This document shows positions 52,534 to 60,889 of a stretch of DNA of 64,000 nt, piece by piece. The stretch is from Cryomorphaceae bacterium. Lineage in GTDB: Bacteria; Bacteroidota; Bacteroidia; Flavobacteriales; ECT2AJA-044. A model generated the notes under the pieces. It searched no databases and was not told the DNA's origin. It worked only from the letters and a program-made list of their open reading frames with translations. The stretch lies in NCBI GenBank assembly GCA_017798125.1, contig CP059070.1:2046001-2110000 (forward strand). Direction: 5' to 3'. How positions within the stretch are numbered: the stretch's first letter is position 1; each line of letters starts with the position of its first letter. Made by a program: the position numbers and the translations under genes.

Positions 52534-53081
52534 TAGGCCTTAGCCAACAAAACGGATTTATTGGCTACCCAAGAATATAAACCAAATAGAGCACCGCTGT
52601 AAACCAAGGTTCCCAAGGCATCATTGCGGAAAAAGGGAATAGCCGCTTCATAACAGAGGAGGAGTCCTTCAGCCGTGGCCGGGTAAATGCTTGTAGCGCT
52701 CAACCAAACACCGAAATTGGTGATAACGAAAAACAATAGAGCTGAGAGCAAGGAGCCTGAAAACAGTCGTCCAACCGAAAACTTTGAAAGGAGTTGCTGA
52801 CCAATCATGACCGCTAACACCATGGCAAAGGCCATGTATGCAAACCCTTCGGTAAAGAAGACGAAACTGTCGTAATAGCTTGCGTAGAGGATGTTGTTGA
52901 TCAACAGATCGCTGATCCATAGCGCAAGGACGGGTACTAGGAAAGCAAAGCGCTGACTTTTCAACTGAGCACCTGCGAACAAGGCAATAGCACCAACGGC
53001 AGTGAAATTAGCAGGATGAGGAATGAGGCGACTGAGCGCGCCAATAAGAATCAGTAGGAATACGAAGCGTTGCTTTGACAT
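52533..53081 (-). CDS. DUF6580-type membrane transporter
   Basis: A 182-residue protein with about five membrane helices (landmarks FVFLLILIGALSRLIPH, FTAVGAIALFAGAQL, LVPVLALWISDLLI, SALLFFVITNFGVWLS). The length and helix count resemble ECF transporter S components, and the family DUF6580 often neighbours cobalamin genes in this phylum. It is near but not under the riboswitch. Cobalamin transport is a reasonable but untested inference. Confidence 0.8.
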   Translation of the reverse strand: MSKQRFVFLLILIGALSRLIPHPANFTAVGAIALFAGAQLKSQRFAFLVPVLALWISDLLINNILYASYYDSFVFFTEGFAYMAFAMVLAVMIGQQLLSKFSVGRLFSGSLLSALLFFVITNFGVWLSATSIYPATAEGLLLCYEAAIPFFRNDALGTLVYSGALFGLYSWVANKSVLLAKA

Positions 53082-53135
53082 AGTTTTCAGCTTGGGCTTG
53101 TAAAATTAAGAATTCTATTTGAGCCCTACCATGCT

Positions 53136-54536
53136 TTAAGGCTGTAAAGGGGCAAGCCCGCCGTAGTAGTACCAAAGGGCTCTTTTCGTGCGGTACTTCT
53201 GACGGAGTTCAATGAGTTTCTCTACGCTTTCGAGCCACTTTAGCTCTCGCGAATTCACCACAAAAAGACTGCTCTCTCCGCTAAAAAACAATCGCGTTTC
53301 GGCATTGAGTAATGCGAGATAGCCATCTACAGCACCGTCGTACTGATCCACCTGCTCACTGAGCACGACCAATTCATTCCGCAAAGCTCCCCAGTAGTTT
53401 CTCGTCTTGATCCAAGATTCACTTCGCTTTAAATCCGTTTGCTCGACTTTAAGTCTCGATTGCTTGAGGGCAAAGCGTTCATCTCGCAAGAACAGGGGCA
53501 GCTCCACTTTCAAGCTCCAATAATGGTCGTTGAAATCAAATGTAGGGCCTTCGCTTCCCAGTGTCGCGGCATCCTGTAACAGGTCATAACGCAAGTTGGC
53601 CTTAGGTAGAATCTTCTGAGATTTTAGCCTTTGATCAAAACGCAAAAGGTCAATTTGACTAGTGAATGCTTGCCATTTTGGATGGTTGTTCTGAAGACTG
53701 TCAATGCTCAGGCCTTCTTCGAAGGACGAGAGTTCGTAGGAGTAAAGTTCCAATGGCTCTGGGCGTATAGAATCTGCCAACACCAAAGAAGTCCCTGTGC
53801 TGTCCCAGATAAATGAACTCAGTTCAAGCTGGGCATACACATAGGTTTTCAGCGCCTCCTGTCGAAGCAATCGCCTATTCTGCCATTGAATGCTGGCCTC
53901 AAGGGTATCAATAGCGGGATAATAACCCTCTTCATATCCACGTACAGTATTGAGGTAACGCTCGTATGAAGTCAACTCAGCGTTTTGGCGCGTCAGCCAA
54001 ACAGAGTAACTCGCAGCCCATGCCCAATACGCCGCCTGAGCGCGGTAAAAGAGATCATTCAGTTGATCGCGCACCTCATTATCTGTGACTTCTTGTCCGG
54101 CTTCTGCGATGCGTACTGCCGTTCGCTCCTCATCGGTGATAAGCCCTTGCAAAATCGGTATTTCAATTCCCAAGTACCACAGACCTCGTTCGGGCAAATC
54201 ATTTTGCGGGTTGAGGAATTCACCGCGGTTTTGATCGTATCCCATTTCGAAAGAGGGCCCCAATCGGGTAGGAACGGTCAATTGTCCTCCAGCCATGAAG
54301 TAGTACTCTTTCTGATCGAAGTCCTTGTTTTGGATGCTACCGCTCAAAACGGGATCAAAGAAACCCTTCATTTGGCGGATTTCTGCGTCCGCAATGCTGC
54401 GCACACGCTCGCTTTGACCAACAAAGGGGTGATATTTCGCTACCCAATCCATGTAGACGTTGGGAGGCAAAATGGTGTCTTGGGCAAAAGTATTCAGCCC
54501 GATGAGAAGCGCTACGAGGGCGCTGAAACGTCTCAT
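53136..54536 (-). CDS. TolC-family outer membrane channel
   Basis: A 466-residue protein of the TolC/OEP family. Signal peptide MRRFSALVALLIGLNTFA, then two long repeats with coiled-coil helices: YHPFVGQSERVRSIADAEIRQMKGFFDPVLSG, LNDLFYRAQAAYWAWAASYSVW, and second-half counterparts DQRLKSQKILPKANLRYDLL and LFFSGESSLFVVNSRE, typical of the family. It forms the outer-membrane exit duct for the HlyD/ABC exporter encoded directly upstream; the genes overlap by 4 bases. Confidence 0.92.
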   Translation of the reverse strand: MRRFSALVALLIGLNTFAQDTILPPNVYMDWVAKYHPFVGQSERVRSIADAEIRQMKGFFDPVLSGSIQNKDFDQKEYYFMAGGQLTVPTRLGPSFEMGYDQNRGEFLNPQNDLPERGLWYLGIEIPILQGLITDEERTAVRIAEAGQEVTDNEVRDQLNDLFYRAQAAYWAWAASYSVWLTRQNAELTSYERYLNTVRGYEEGYYPAIDTLEASIQWQNRRLLRQEALKTYVYAQLELSSFIWDSTGTSLVLADSIRPEPLELYSYELSSFEEGLSIDSLQNNHPKWQAFTSQIDLLRFDQRLKSQKILPKANLRYDLLQDAATLGSEGPTFDFNDHYWSLKVELPLFLRDERFALKQSRLKVEQTDLKRSESWIKTRNYWGALRNELVVLSEQVDQYDGAVDGYLALLNAETRLFFSGESSLFVVNSRELKWLESVEKLIELRQKYRTKRALWYYYGGLAPLQP

Positions 54537-55864
54537 TTTTTTCCTCCGTTCATCACGCCTTTATCCTCTTTAGACAATGGAGTGGGGTTGATGTAGTACT
54601 CGGGCGGGAATCCGTTGAGTTGTCGCCAAATCTCGTACCAAACCGGCACGTCATTCAGCAACAGTATTCCATTAGCTCCGGCACCAAAACGAAGGGGCTT
54701 TGGCCATGCTTCTTCACTGGTATCGGCTCTAAGAATAACGCGGTATCGTCCATTGGGACTAAGGCTGTTGTCCACGGCAAATACTTCCGCCGGAAAGGTT
54801 CCAAAAGAGGTGTTGGGCCATCCACTAAAGACAATAGCGGGCCAACCGTCAAATTCTACTCGGGCCTTTTGTCCTGGGCTTATCAGCGGCAGGTCTACCG
54901 GACGAATGAACATTTCAACAGCGAGTTGATAGCTCAAAGGCATCAATTCTACAATAGGAGCTCCTTCTTTGATGTTTTCACCAATACCCGTTTTGATGGC
55001 CTTGGTTACAAATGCATCCTGTGGCGCCTGTACATAGTAAAAGGAACGTCGAATGCGGTAGTTCTCCAGCTGATTCTTCAGTTTGGCAATTTGCGATTCG
55101 ACTTCCTGCAGGCCACTTTGAGCAGAGAATAATTCAGAACGGGTTTTAGCGATCTTTTCTCCGTACTCGGCGCGTGTGGAGGCCAATTCGGTTTGCTGAT
55201 TCGCATAATCGTTGTTCGCCGCTAGAGCTTTGGAGTTCATCTCCTGTAGCTTTTGCCAGCGCTTCTCCCGCTCAAAACGCGATACCAATCCATCGTCAAA
55301 TAGGGTGTCTGCTCGTACGTATTGAATACGAGCAAGTTCGGCGGCGATATTAGCCGCGTTAGCCTTCAAGCTGTCCGATTCAACCTTTAAGGCCAGCTGT
55401 TTGAGTTTGAGGTCCCGCGTTTGAATCAACTGATCAATCTGATCTTCCTGAGCATTGATCTTATCGGCATAGGCTTCTGCGCTTTGCTCCTTAGCGTCCA
55501 ACTGTTCCTGTGTACGTTCCAAAAGCTCCGGGTCAAAGTAGGCATCCTTGATCTCGCTAATGTGAACTAGGGTATCTCCTTTTCTAACCGTATCACCCTC
55601 TGTGACGTACCATTCTTCCAAACGGCCATCAATGGTGCTTTGAAGAGTTTGGATGCGCTGCTGAGGGTAAAGGCTGGTTACCTTACCTGTTCCACGAACG
55701 TTCTGGGTCCAAGGCATAAACAGCATGATGAATATGATGCCGAGAAAACCGAGCAACCAATAGGTAAACACTCGAATCGCCTTGGCGCTATTGGTGATTC
55801 GGAACGAGAGGTAGCGCTGCTCGTCCACCTTGCCTTTTATGGTGTTGGGGCTGATGTTTAGCAT
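54533..55864 (-). CDS. HlyD-family membrane fusion protein
   Basis: A 443-residue periplasmic adaptor. One N-terminal membrane helix near residues 32-52, then a beta-barrel/lipoyl-like half (GTGKVTSLYPQQRIQTLQSTIDGRLEEW, VTEGDTVRKGDTLVHI), long alpha-helical hairpin (residues 110-280, many heptads) and the second lipoyl half VQAPQDAFVTKAIKTGIGENIKEGAPIVELMPL. It bridges the ABC transporter and the TolC-type channel. It overlaps both neighbours (7 and 4 bases). Confidence 0.93.
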   Translation of the reverse strand: MLNISPNTIKGKVDEQRYLSFRITNSAKAIRVFTYWLLGFLGIIFIMLFMPWTQNVRGTGKVTSLYPQQRIQTLQSTIDGRLEEWYVTEGDTVRKGDTLVHISEIKDAYFDPELLERTQEQLDAKEQSAEAYADKINAQEDQIDQLIQTRDLKLKQLALKVESDSLKANAANIAAELARIQYVRADTLFDDGLVSRFEREKRWQKLQEMNSKALAANNDYANQQTELASTRAEYGEKIAKTRSELFSAQSGLQEVESQIAKLKNQLENYRIRRSFYYVQAPQDAFVTKAIKTGIGENIKEGAPIVELMPLSYQLAVEMFIRPVDLPLISPGQKARVEFDGWPAIVFSGWPNTSFGTFPAEVFAVDNSLSPNGRYRVILRADTSEEAWPKPLRFGAGANGILLLNDVPVWYEIWRQLNGFPPEYYINPTPLSKEDKGVMNGGKK

Positions 55865-57588
55865 GGTACCGTTGGGAATTCCTCGTTAAACCAAGTTCTT
55901 GTTTTTGCCGTTTCCCAGTCACAGGTGTCGACAATTCGGCCACTTTCCATGTACCAAATCACGTCACAGCGTTGAACCATTTCAGGGTCCTTTGTTGAGA
56001 CGATCATGGTCCAAGGCCGCTCTTTTCCGGTCAAATAGTCCGCGATGTCGTTCGTTTGTTCCTGTGTCTGTATTTGACCGAAGTCTTCCAGCAACAACAA
56101 TCGCGGGTTGTGGATAATGGCACGGGCCAATAATATTTTTCTTGTGACAGCTCGAGATAGCAACTTACCTAAGGGCTGCAGTTCGGTATCGTAGCCATGC
56201 GAGAGGGATTCAATCCAGCGTCCGAGTTGAACGACTTCAACGGCTTCCCGGACTTGAGGGAAGGGCATGGGGCGTCCCAGAGTTAGGTTGTCCAGTAATG
56301 TGCCGTGAAACAGATCTTCTTGCACGAGATTGTCTCCAATCATGTATCTGAGGCTCTCAAGGTCCCAGTTGTTGAGTGGAATTCCTTCGTAGCTGATTTG
56401 CCCCTCTATTTTGTGGAAGAGTCCGGCAACGGCGGCCATAAGGGTTGATTTCCCGCTTCCACTCGGACCCACTAGAGCAACCTTAGTTCCGGCCGGGACA
56501 TCCAGCGATATGTCCTTTAGGGTGTAATTCTGTTCGTTGGCGAAGCGATAGCTGAGCCCATCGGCCCGCAGGGCCAAAGGAGCAACGCCAGGAAGGTCGT
56601 CGGCGCAAAGACCATCGTCTTTTTCTAAAGGAAGATCTGTTACGACTCCAATTTTTTCCAAGCCCGTCAAGACATCGTAAATGGTTTCAATATTGTTGAT
56701 GATCTTCTCTACCGAGTTGATGATCAAGATGATGATGATCTCCGCGGCAACGAACTGACCGAGGTTCAATTCTCGGTTGATGACGAGGACACCTCCGAGG
56801 ATCAAAAGGCCTCCAGTGACCAAGAATTTAAAGGCGACAACATTGGAGAATTGGAAGAGTACAACTCGGAAATGCTCCTTCCTTGCCTTCAGATATTTAG
56901 TCACTAGCGTATCGGCTTTACCCTCGGGTAGCGTTGACTTCCCTGCCAATTTAAAGGTGTTCATGGTCCGTGCTAGCTCCTCGAGCCAGTGGGCCACCTC
57001 ATACTTGAAATTTGATTCTTCGATACTCGTTCTCAGCCCTTTAGGAGAAGTAAAGTAAAAGATGACAAAGAGGAGAAGGAGGAGGATAATTCCGTATAGA
57101 ACGAAGAATGGGTGATAGAAGGACAGCAGTATCAGTCCAAAGACGATCTGTAGAACAGCCGTCACGAAATCTATGAGGATTTTCGGTAGGCCTTTCTGAA
57201 TGGTGAGCGTGTCGAAGAATCGGTTGACCAATTCAGGTGCGTGACGATAAAGGACGGATTCCGTTTTAATCCTGGGTATGCGGTAGGCAAACTCGAATGC
57301 ACTTCGTGCGAAAATTCTCTGTTGGATCAATTCGATGATTTGTACTTGTAGAATCTGTAGAATACCCGTGGCGAGAATTCCGATAAGAACGATAGCTACG
57401 AGAAGAATCCAACTATTACTGACGCGCCCAGCCATGATCAAACCAATAATGGCCTGAATCCCGAGAGGGAGCGAGAGGTTTACTACACCACTAATGATGG
57501 CAAAGGTGTAGACGTAGAATAAATCCTTCCGATCATTGGCGAGAAGCTGGAAAAATCGCGTCACCGGGAAGATGTTCTTCGAGGCCAT
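55858..57588 (-). CDS. ABC exporter with degenerate nucleotide-binding domain motifs
   Basis: A 576-residue half transporter with about six N-terminal membrane helices and one ATP-binding domain, as in type I secretion systems but without a peptidase domain. Walker A is intact (ALVGPSGSGKSTLMAA). The signature LSGGQ is replaced by LLSRAVTRK before ILLARA, Walker B reads LLLLEDF instead of LLLLDE, and the H-loop His is missing (MIVSTKD). Known ABC mechanism predicts weak or altered hydrolysis. The change is probably a family trait in this phylum. First gene of the exporter operon; cargo unknown. Confidence 0.88.
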   Translation of the reverse strand: MASKNIFPVTRFFQLLANDRKDLFYVYTFAIISGVVNLSLPLGIQAIIGLIMAGRVSNSWILLVAIVLIGILATGILQILQVQIIELIQQRIFARSAFEFAYRIPRIKTESVLYRHAPELVNRFFDTLTIQKGLPKILIDFVTAVLQIVFGLILLSFYHPFFVLYGIILLLLLFVIFYFTSPKGLRTSIEESNFKYEVAHWLEELARTMNTFKLAGKSTLPEGKADTLVTKYLKARKEHFRVVLFQFSNVVAFKFLVTGGLLILGGVLVINRELNLGQFVAAEIIIILIINSVEKIINNIETIYDVLTGLEKIGVVTDLPLEKDDGLCADDLPGVAPLALRADGLSYRFANEQNYTLKDISLDVPAGTKVALVGPSGSGKSTLMAAVAGLFHKIEGQISYEGIPLNNWDLESLRYMIGDNLVQEDLFHGTLLDNLTLGRPMPFPQVREAVEVVQLGRWIESLSHGYDTELQPLGKLLSRAVTRKILLARAIIHNPRLLLLEDFGQIQTQEQTNDIADYLTGKERPWTMIVSTKDPEMVQRCDVIWYMESGRIVDTCDWETAKTRTWFNEEFPTVPC

Positions 57589-57607
57589 AGGTTTGTGTTT
57601 TACGTTG

Positions 57608-57638
57608 CAAAAATAATAGTAATACTATTAATATGCAA
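57608..57638 (-). promoter_or_regulatory. Exporter promoter with a 17-base palindrome in the spacer
   Basis: Minus strand: TTG (57636-57638), 20 bases, TATTTTTG (57608-57615): a perfect Bacteroidota promoter, 20 bases before the ABC gene. The palindrome TAATAGTA A TACTATTA (57614-57630) fills the spacer and touches the -7 element. A dimeric repressor bound there would block the polymerase. No regulator gene lies beside it. Confidence 0.65.
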
Positions 57639-57707
57639 TAATAACTCTATTAGCAAGACGCAAAACACGTCTGAAGGTTCACAGAATAGAGGGTCCCGTT
57701 GGAATTT

Positions 57708-58400
57708 TTAGTCGTCTCTCTCCACAAATTCTATTAGCTTCTCAATGGCTTGATCAATGTTGTTGCGTATTTCGGAGATTCGGGCTTCCATCATGTAGCA
57801 AGGAGCCGTTACGAGCTTAAGATCATTGTCTACCGCAATTTGCTGAACGGTTCTCATAACGGGTTGGGCGCCTACTGAAGAAAGTCCGTCAGAAATTCCT
57901 TGGATGTCATATGGGGAAGGAGCCTCGGTAGATCCAACGGTCATAGTTGCGTGCTGCTCCGTCCCTTGAAGCGCCTTGGCGACAACGGTCGGCCCCATAC
58001 ATAATGCTGCAATGGGTTTGCTCGAATTAACGGCTTCTCGTATGACGCGTTGTACTTCGAGGTCAATATCTGAATCCGGGCCGCTCAATGCCCACGTGTT
58101 TAGATTCTTTGCCGCACCAAATCCTCCAGGAATCACAAGCGCGTCGTAATCCTTCATTTGAAGTTCCGTAACGTCTTGGATATCACCTCGAGCAATGCGC
58201 GCGGCTTCAGTAAGTACATTCCTGCTTTCTTCCATTTCCTCCCCGGTTCGATGGTTAATCACGTGGAGTTGGGGCTTGTCAGGAGCGAAAAGTTGGTACT
58301 CAGCACCTCGCTCATCGATCGACAATAAGGTAAATACGGCTTCGTGTATTTCAGATCCATCATAGACGCCACTACCGGACAAAAGGACACCAATTTTCAT
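57708..58400 (-). CDS. elbB: Isoprenoid biosynthesis glyoxalase ElbB
   Basis: A 230-residue member of the DJ-1/PfpI superfamily, ElbB type. It begins KIGVLLSGSGVYDGSEIHEAVFTL and has DYDALVIPGGFGAAKNL, ALCMGPTVVAKAL with the nucleophile Cys, GSTEAPSPYDIQG, and VTAPCYMMEA. ElbB was linked with isoprenoid production and has glyoxalase-like activity in studied proteins. It is divergent from the ECF sigma gene. Confidence 0.95.
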   Translation of the reverse strand: MKIGVLLSGSGVYDGSEIHEAVFTLLSIDERGAEYQLFAPDKPQLHVINHRTGEEMEESRNVLTEAARIARGDIQDVTELQMKDYDALVIPGGFGAAKNLNTWALSGPDSDIDLEVQRVIREAVNSSKPIAALCMGPTVVAKALQGTEQHATMTVGSTEAPSPYDIQGISDGLSSVGAQPVMRTVQQIAVDNDLKLVTAPCYMMEARISEIRNNIDQAIEKLIEFVERDD

Positions 58401-58463
58401 AGGAAGATTCTATTTGCTGTGAATATAGAAATTGTACAGAAACGACTACTTTAAGAAAAACTT

Positions 58464-58490
58464 GAACCGTACTGTAATGAACATGGTCTC
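58464..58490 (+). promoter_or_regulatory. Possible ECF-type promoter of the sigma operon
   Basis: GAACC (58464-58468), 17 bases, GTCTC (58486-58490), 18 bases before the ATG at 58509. This resembles the GAAC / GTC elements used by ECF sigma factors on their own promoters. The match is short and could be chance. Confidence 0.3.
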
Positions 58491-58508
58491 GGTTCGTCTT
58501 CCCTGTGT

Positions 58509-59015
58509 ATGAGCGCTAATATTTTTTACGCTGAAGTTTACCCCTTGCGCGACAAGGTCTATCGCTTTGCCTTCTCCTTAATGAAGGTTGCGGAAGACGC
58601 GGAGGATGCGACGCAGGAAGTACTGCTCAAATTGTGGAGGAATCGTCAGAAACTTGCGGAATACCGGAACGTTGAAGCCTTTACAATGACAATGACCAAA
58701 AACCATTGCTTGGATAAGCTCAGGTTGAAGGACAATCAAACGGCTGAATTGAAGGTCGTTGTCACGGACAAATCCAAGAGTCCCCATGAAGTGGCAGAAG
58801 TCAAGGACGCAGCAAAAAAGGTATTAAAGCTCATGAATCAGCTGCCTGAACAACAGCGTCAAATTGTAATGCTCCGAGATGTTGAGCAATATGACTATAA
58901 GGAAATTGCAGAGGTGACTGGACTTGAGATCAACACAATACGGGTGAACTTATCTCGGGCCAGAAAGAAACTGAGAGAAGGATTGCTAAAAACGAACGCT
59001 TATGGACTGGACTAA
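58509..59015 (+). CDS. ECF-type sigma factor
   Basis: A 168-residue RNA polymerase sigma factor with regions 2 and 4. Region 2: VYPLRDKVYRFAFSLMK, EDAEDATQEVLLKLWRNR, and FTMTMTKNHCLDKLR. Region 4: LPEQQRQIVMLRDVEQYDYKEIAEVTGLEINTIRVNLSRARKKLR. It is followed by a single-pass membrane gene overlapping by 14 bases, which probably encodes its anti-sigma factor, then by two DUF4252 genes. The environmental cue is unknown. Confidence 0.93.
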   Translation: MSANIFYAEVYPLRDKVYRFAFSLMKVAEDAEDATQEVLLKLWRNRQKLAEYRNVEAFTMTMTKNHCLDKLRLKDNQTAELKVVVTDKSKSPHEVAEVKDAAKKVLKLMNQLPEQQRQIVMLRDVEQYDYKEIAEVTGLEINTIRVNLSRARKKLREGLLKTNAYGLD

Positions 59016-59532
59016 AGTAGCCCAATGGCTTGAACGATATTATGAGGGTGACCTGTCCCTGGAGGAGGAAGCACAGCTTCGAGAGGCCATGAGTCATCCG
59101 GATCTTCCCGAGGAATGGATGCCGGAGCGAGATTACCTTTTGGGTTCAGCAGCGTTGGCCAAAGAAATTAAACTCTCAGATGATTTTGAAGCGGAGTTTC
59201 AATCGCTCCTTCGTGAGCAGCCCCAGAAGTCAAGCAGTCGACCCTTGTATTGGTTGGGTGCGGCTGCAGCTTCAGTTACGCTATTGCTGTCGGTCTTCTT
59301 TTGGCCACAAACGACATCGAGTAATGTAAAAGGCGGAGTGATTCAGTTTGCAGATGTGGCCGTTGCGGAACATGCAGTGAATGAGACGCAGAAGTCTTTG
59401 GTCATGCTTGAGACACAATTGGCCAGTGGAATGGAAGCTATGAAGTACTTGGAGTCCTTGGGAGCTCCTAAAGAAGTAGGCCATTTGAAGAAAATAGATG
59501 AAGTCAAACAAAAACTTGCAACAAGTAAATAA
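59002..59532 (+). CDS. Probable anti-sigma factor, single-pass membrane protein
   Basis: A 176-residue protein. The N-terminal half has ERYYEGDLSLEEEAQLREAMSHP, typical of the start of anti-sigma factors of this phylum. One membrane helix near residues 82-99 (YWLGAAAASVTLLLSVFFW). The outer part has a helix with repeated heptads. No zinc motif is present. Anti-sigma role is inferred from position and topology. Confidence 0.82.
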   Translation: MDWTKVAQWLERYYEGDLSLEEEAQLREAMSHPDLPEEWMPERDYLLGSAALAKEIKLSDDFEAEFQSLLREQPQKSSSRPLYWLGAAAASVTLLLSVFFWPQTTSSNVKGGVIQFADVAVAEHAVNETQKSLVMLETQLASGMEAMKYLESLGAPKEVGHLKKIDEVKQKLATSK

Positions 59533-59551
59533 CCACTAAACACTTAATAGA

Positions 59552-60085
59552 ATGAAAAAGATAGTAATCATGGCGGTCGCACTCATGCTGAGTCCAATGG
59601 TATTTGGACAAACCGCCTCGGACGAACTGTTCGAACGTTATTCAGGAAAGGATGGCTATACGAGTATCCACATTACTCAGTACATGTTCCAGCTGTTTGC
59701 TGACTTAGATACAGACGAGGAAATGAAGGAATTCACGGATATGGCATCTTCCATCGACCGCATGAAGATCCTGACGGTAGACTCTGATTCTCTGCATCCA
59801 GATCGCGCTTCAGAGTTTTACACTGATGCAAGAAAAACGCTACCAATCAAGGAATACGAGGAATTGATGGTCGTTAAAGATGGAGATCAAACGGTTCAAA
59901 TGCTCATCCAAGAGGAAGGAAAGATGGTCAGTGAATTTTTGATGCTGGTTAATGACAACACGGAAACCGTAGTCATTTCCATCACTGGAAACATCGACTT
60001 AAATCAGTTGGCCCGCATGTCGAGCAAAATGAATATCGACGGCCTTGAGAATTTGAAAGAACTCGAAGAAAACGATGAAGATTAA
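59552..60085 (+). CDS. DUF4252 protein, exported
   Basis: A 177-residue exported protein. Signal peptide residues 1-19 (MKKIVIMAVALMLSPMVFG). The mature part, ELFERYSGKDGYTSIHITQYMFQLFAD onwards, fits DUF4252 (ISK, MVKDGDQTVQMLIQEEGKMVSEFLMLV segment), found in Bacteroidota next to ECF sigma/anti-sigma pairs. Function unknown. It is probably a target or feedback protein of the sigma factor. Confidence 0.85.
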   Translation: MKKIVIMAVALMLSPMVFGQTASDELFERYSGKDGYTSIHITQYMFQLFADLDTDEEMKEFTDMASSIDRMKILTVDSDSLHPDRASEFYTDARKTLPIKEYEELMVVKDGDQTVQMLIQEEGKMVSEFLMLVNDNTETVVISITGNIDLNQLARMSSKMNIDGLENLKELEENDED

Positions 60086-60623
60086 ATCGAGATATAGCAT
60101 TGTCCTTGCAGCAGTCGCTTTTGTGGCTGTTGCTTGGACTTCTTGCAGCACAACGCCCTCTGTTCAGCGCTACATTGTAGATCACGAAAACGAAGCGGGC
60201 TTTGCTAGTTTTACTGTGCCTGCCGACGTTCTGCAGATTCAAGAGGGAGCAGATGTAGATGAGGAAAGCGTGGAAGCGTTAAACAAGCTGAATAATCTGG
60301 TGGTTCTTCGATACGACATCGCCGACGGAACGCCTGAGCAATTTGAAGGTTACTTAGCCGAACTGCATACCTGCTTGAATCCGGATCGATACGAGGATGT
60401 TTTTATGATGAATACTGGAGAGATGCGGGTAAGCCTCAAAATCCAGAAAAAGAACCAGGAACGCTTGAGCGAGATTATAGCCTTGCTTGAGCAGAACGAT
60501 TCTTTTTTACTTGCCCGCTTGACTGGAGACATTGAACCGGACAAATTAGCACGTCTGATACGCAAGATTGATTATCAATCTATGATGGATAATGAGCAGC
60601 TTAAAGGACTCATTCCGTCATAA
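60075..60623 (+). CDS. DUF4252 lipoprotein
   Basis: A 182-residue lipoprotein; lipobox VAWTSCSTTPS, Cys near residue 24. The remainder resembles the preceding protein in length and in its ends (LARLTGDIEPDKLARLIRKIDYQ versus ISITGNIDLNQLARMSSKMNI), so the two genes are paralogous DUF4252 members. The gene overlaps its neighbour by 11 bases. Role unknown; last gene of the sigma operon. Confidence 0.82.
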   Translation: MKIKSRYSIVLAAVAFVAVAWTSCSTTPSVQRYIVDHENEAGFASFTVPADVLQIQEGADVDEESVEALNKLNNLVVLRYDIADGTPEQFEGYLAELHTCLNPDRYEDVFMMNTGEMRVSLKIQKKNQERLSEIIALLEQNDSFLLARLTGDIEPDKLARLIRKIDYQSMMDNEQLKGLIPS

Positions 60624-60789
60624 TATGAACAATTGTTGATAACTAGTGTGAATTGCCTGTTCATAACATTGAACGTCGCCTCTATTTGCTAGTTGTCTGA
60701 AAATCACTATATTCCGAATGAGAAACAACAGCGGTATGAACTGAAGTTATCTCAAACGGACACGTTTGCTACGGTAACGTGACTGAACG

Positions 60790-60833
60790 AATAGGAGCTC
60801 ATCTCGACTCGAGATCGGCTCCTATTTTATTTG
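60790..60833 (+). terminator. Terminator with nested stem
   Basis: AATAGGAGC (60790-60798) pairs with GCTCCTATT (60818-60826), followed by TTATTT. Inside is a second stem ATCTCG-ACT-CGAGAT. The outer A-run and T-run let it act in both directions. It is 167 bases after the DUF4252 stop, and the next promoter follows it. Confidence 0.75.
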
Positions 60834-60855
60834 CTTTTCGCCGGATTAAGATTCC

Positions 60856-60863
60856 TATATTTG
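60856..60863 (+). promoter_or_regulatory. -7 element of the T9SS type B gene
   Basis: TATATTTG, an exact TAnnTTTG match, with TTTG at 60830-60833 about 22 bases upstream. It would give a 5' UTR of about 22 bases before the ATG at 60890. Confidence 0.55.
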
Positions 60864-60889
60864 ATTTAGGCATCTATATCATTCGGCAC

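Larger units (their letters stand above)
60624..60889. other. 266-base intergenic region with terminator and promoter
   Basis: Between the DUF4252 lipoprotein and the T9SS type B gene. It holds CACGTT-N9-AACGTG near 60760, the terminator at 60790-60833 and a -7 element at 60856-60863. Nothing else recognised; a short RNA ending at the terminator is possible but has no further support. Confidence 0.4.
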
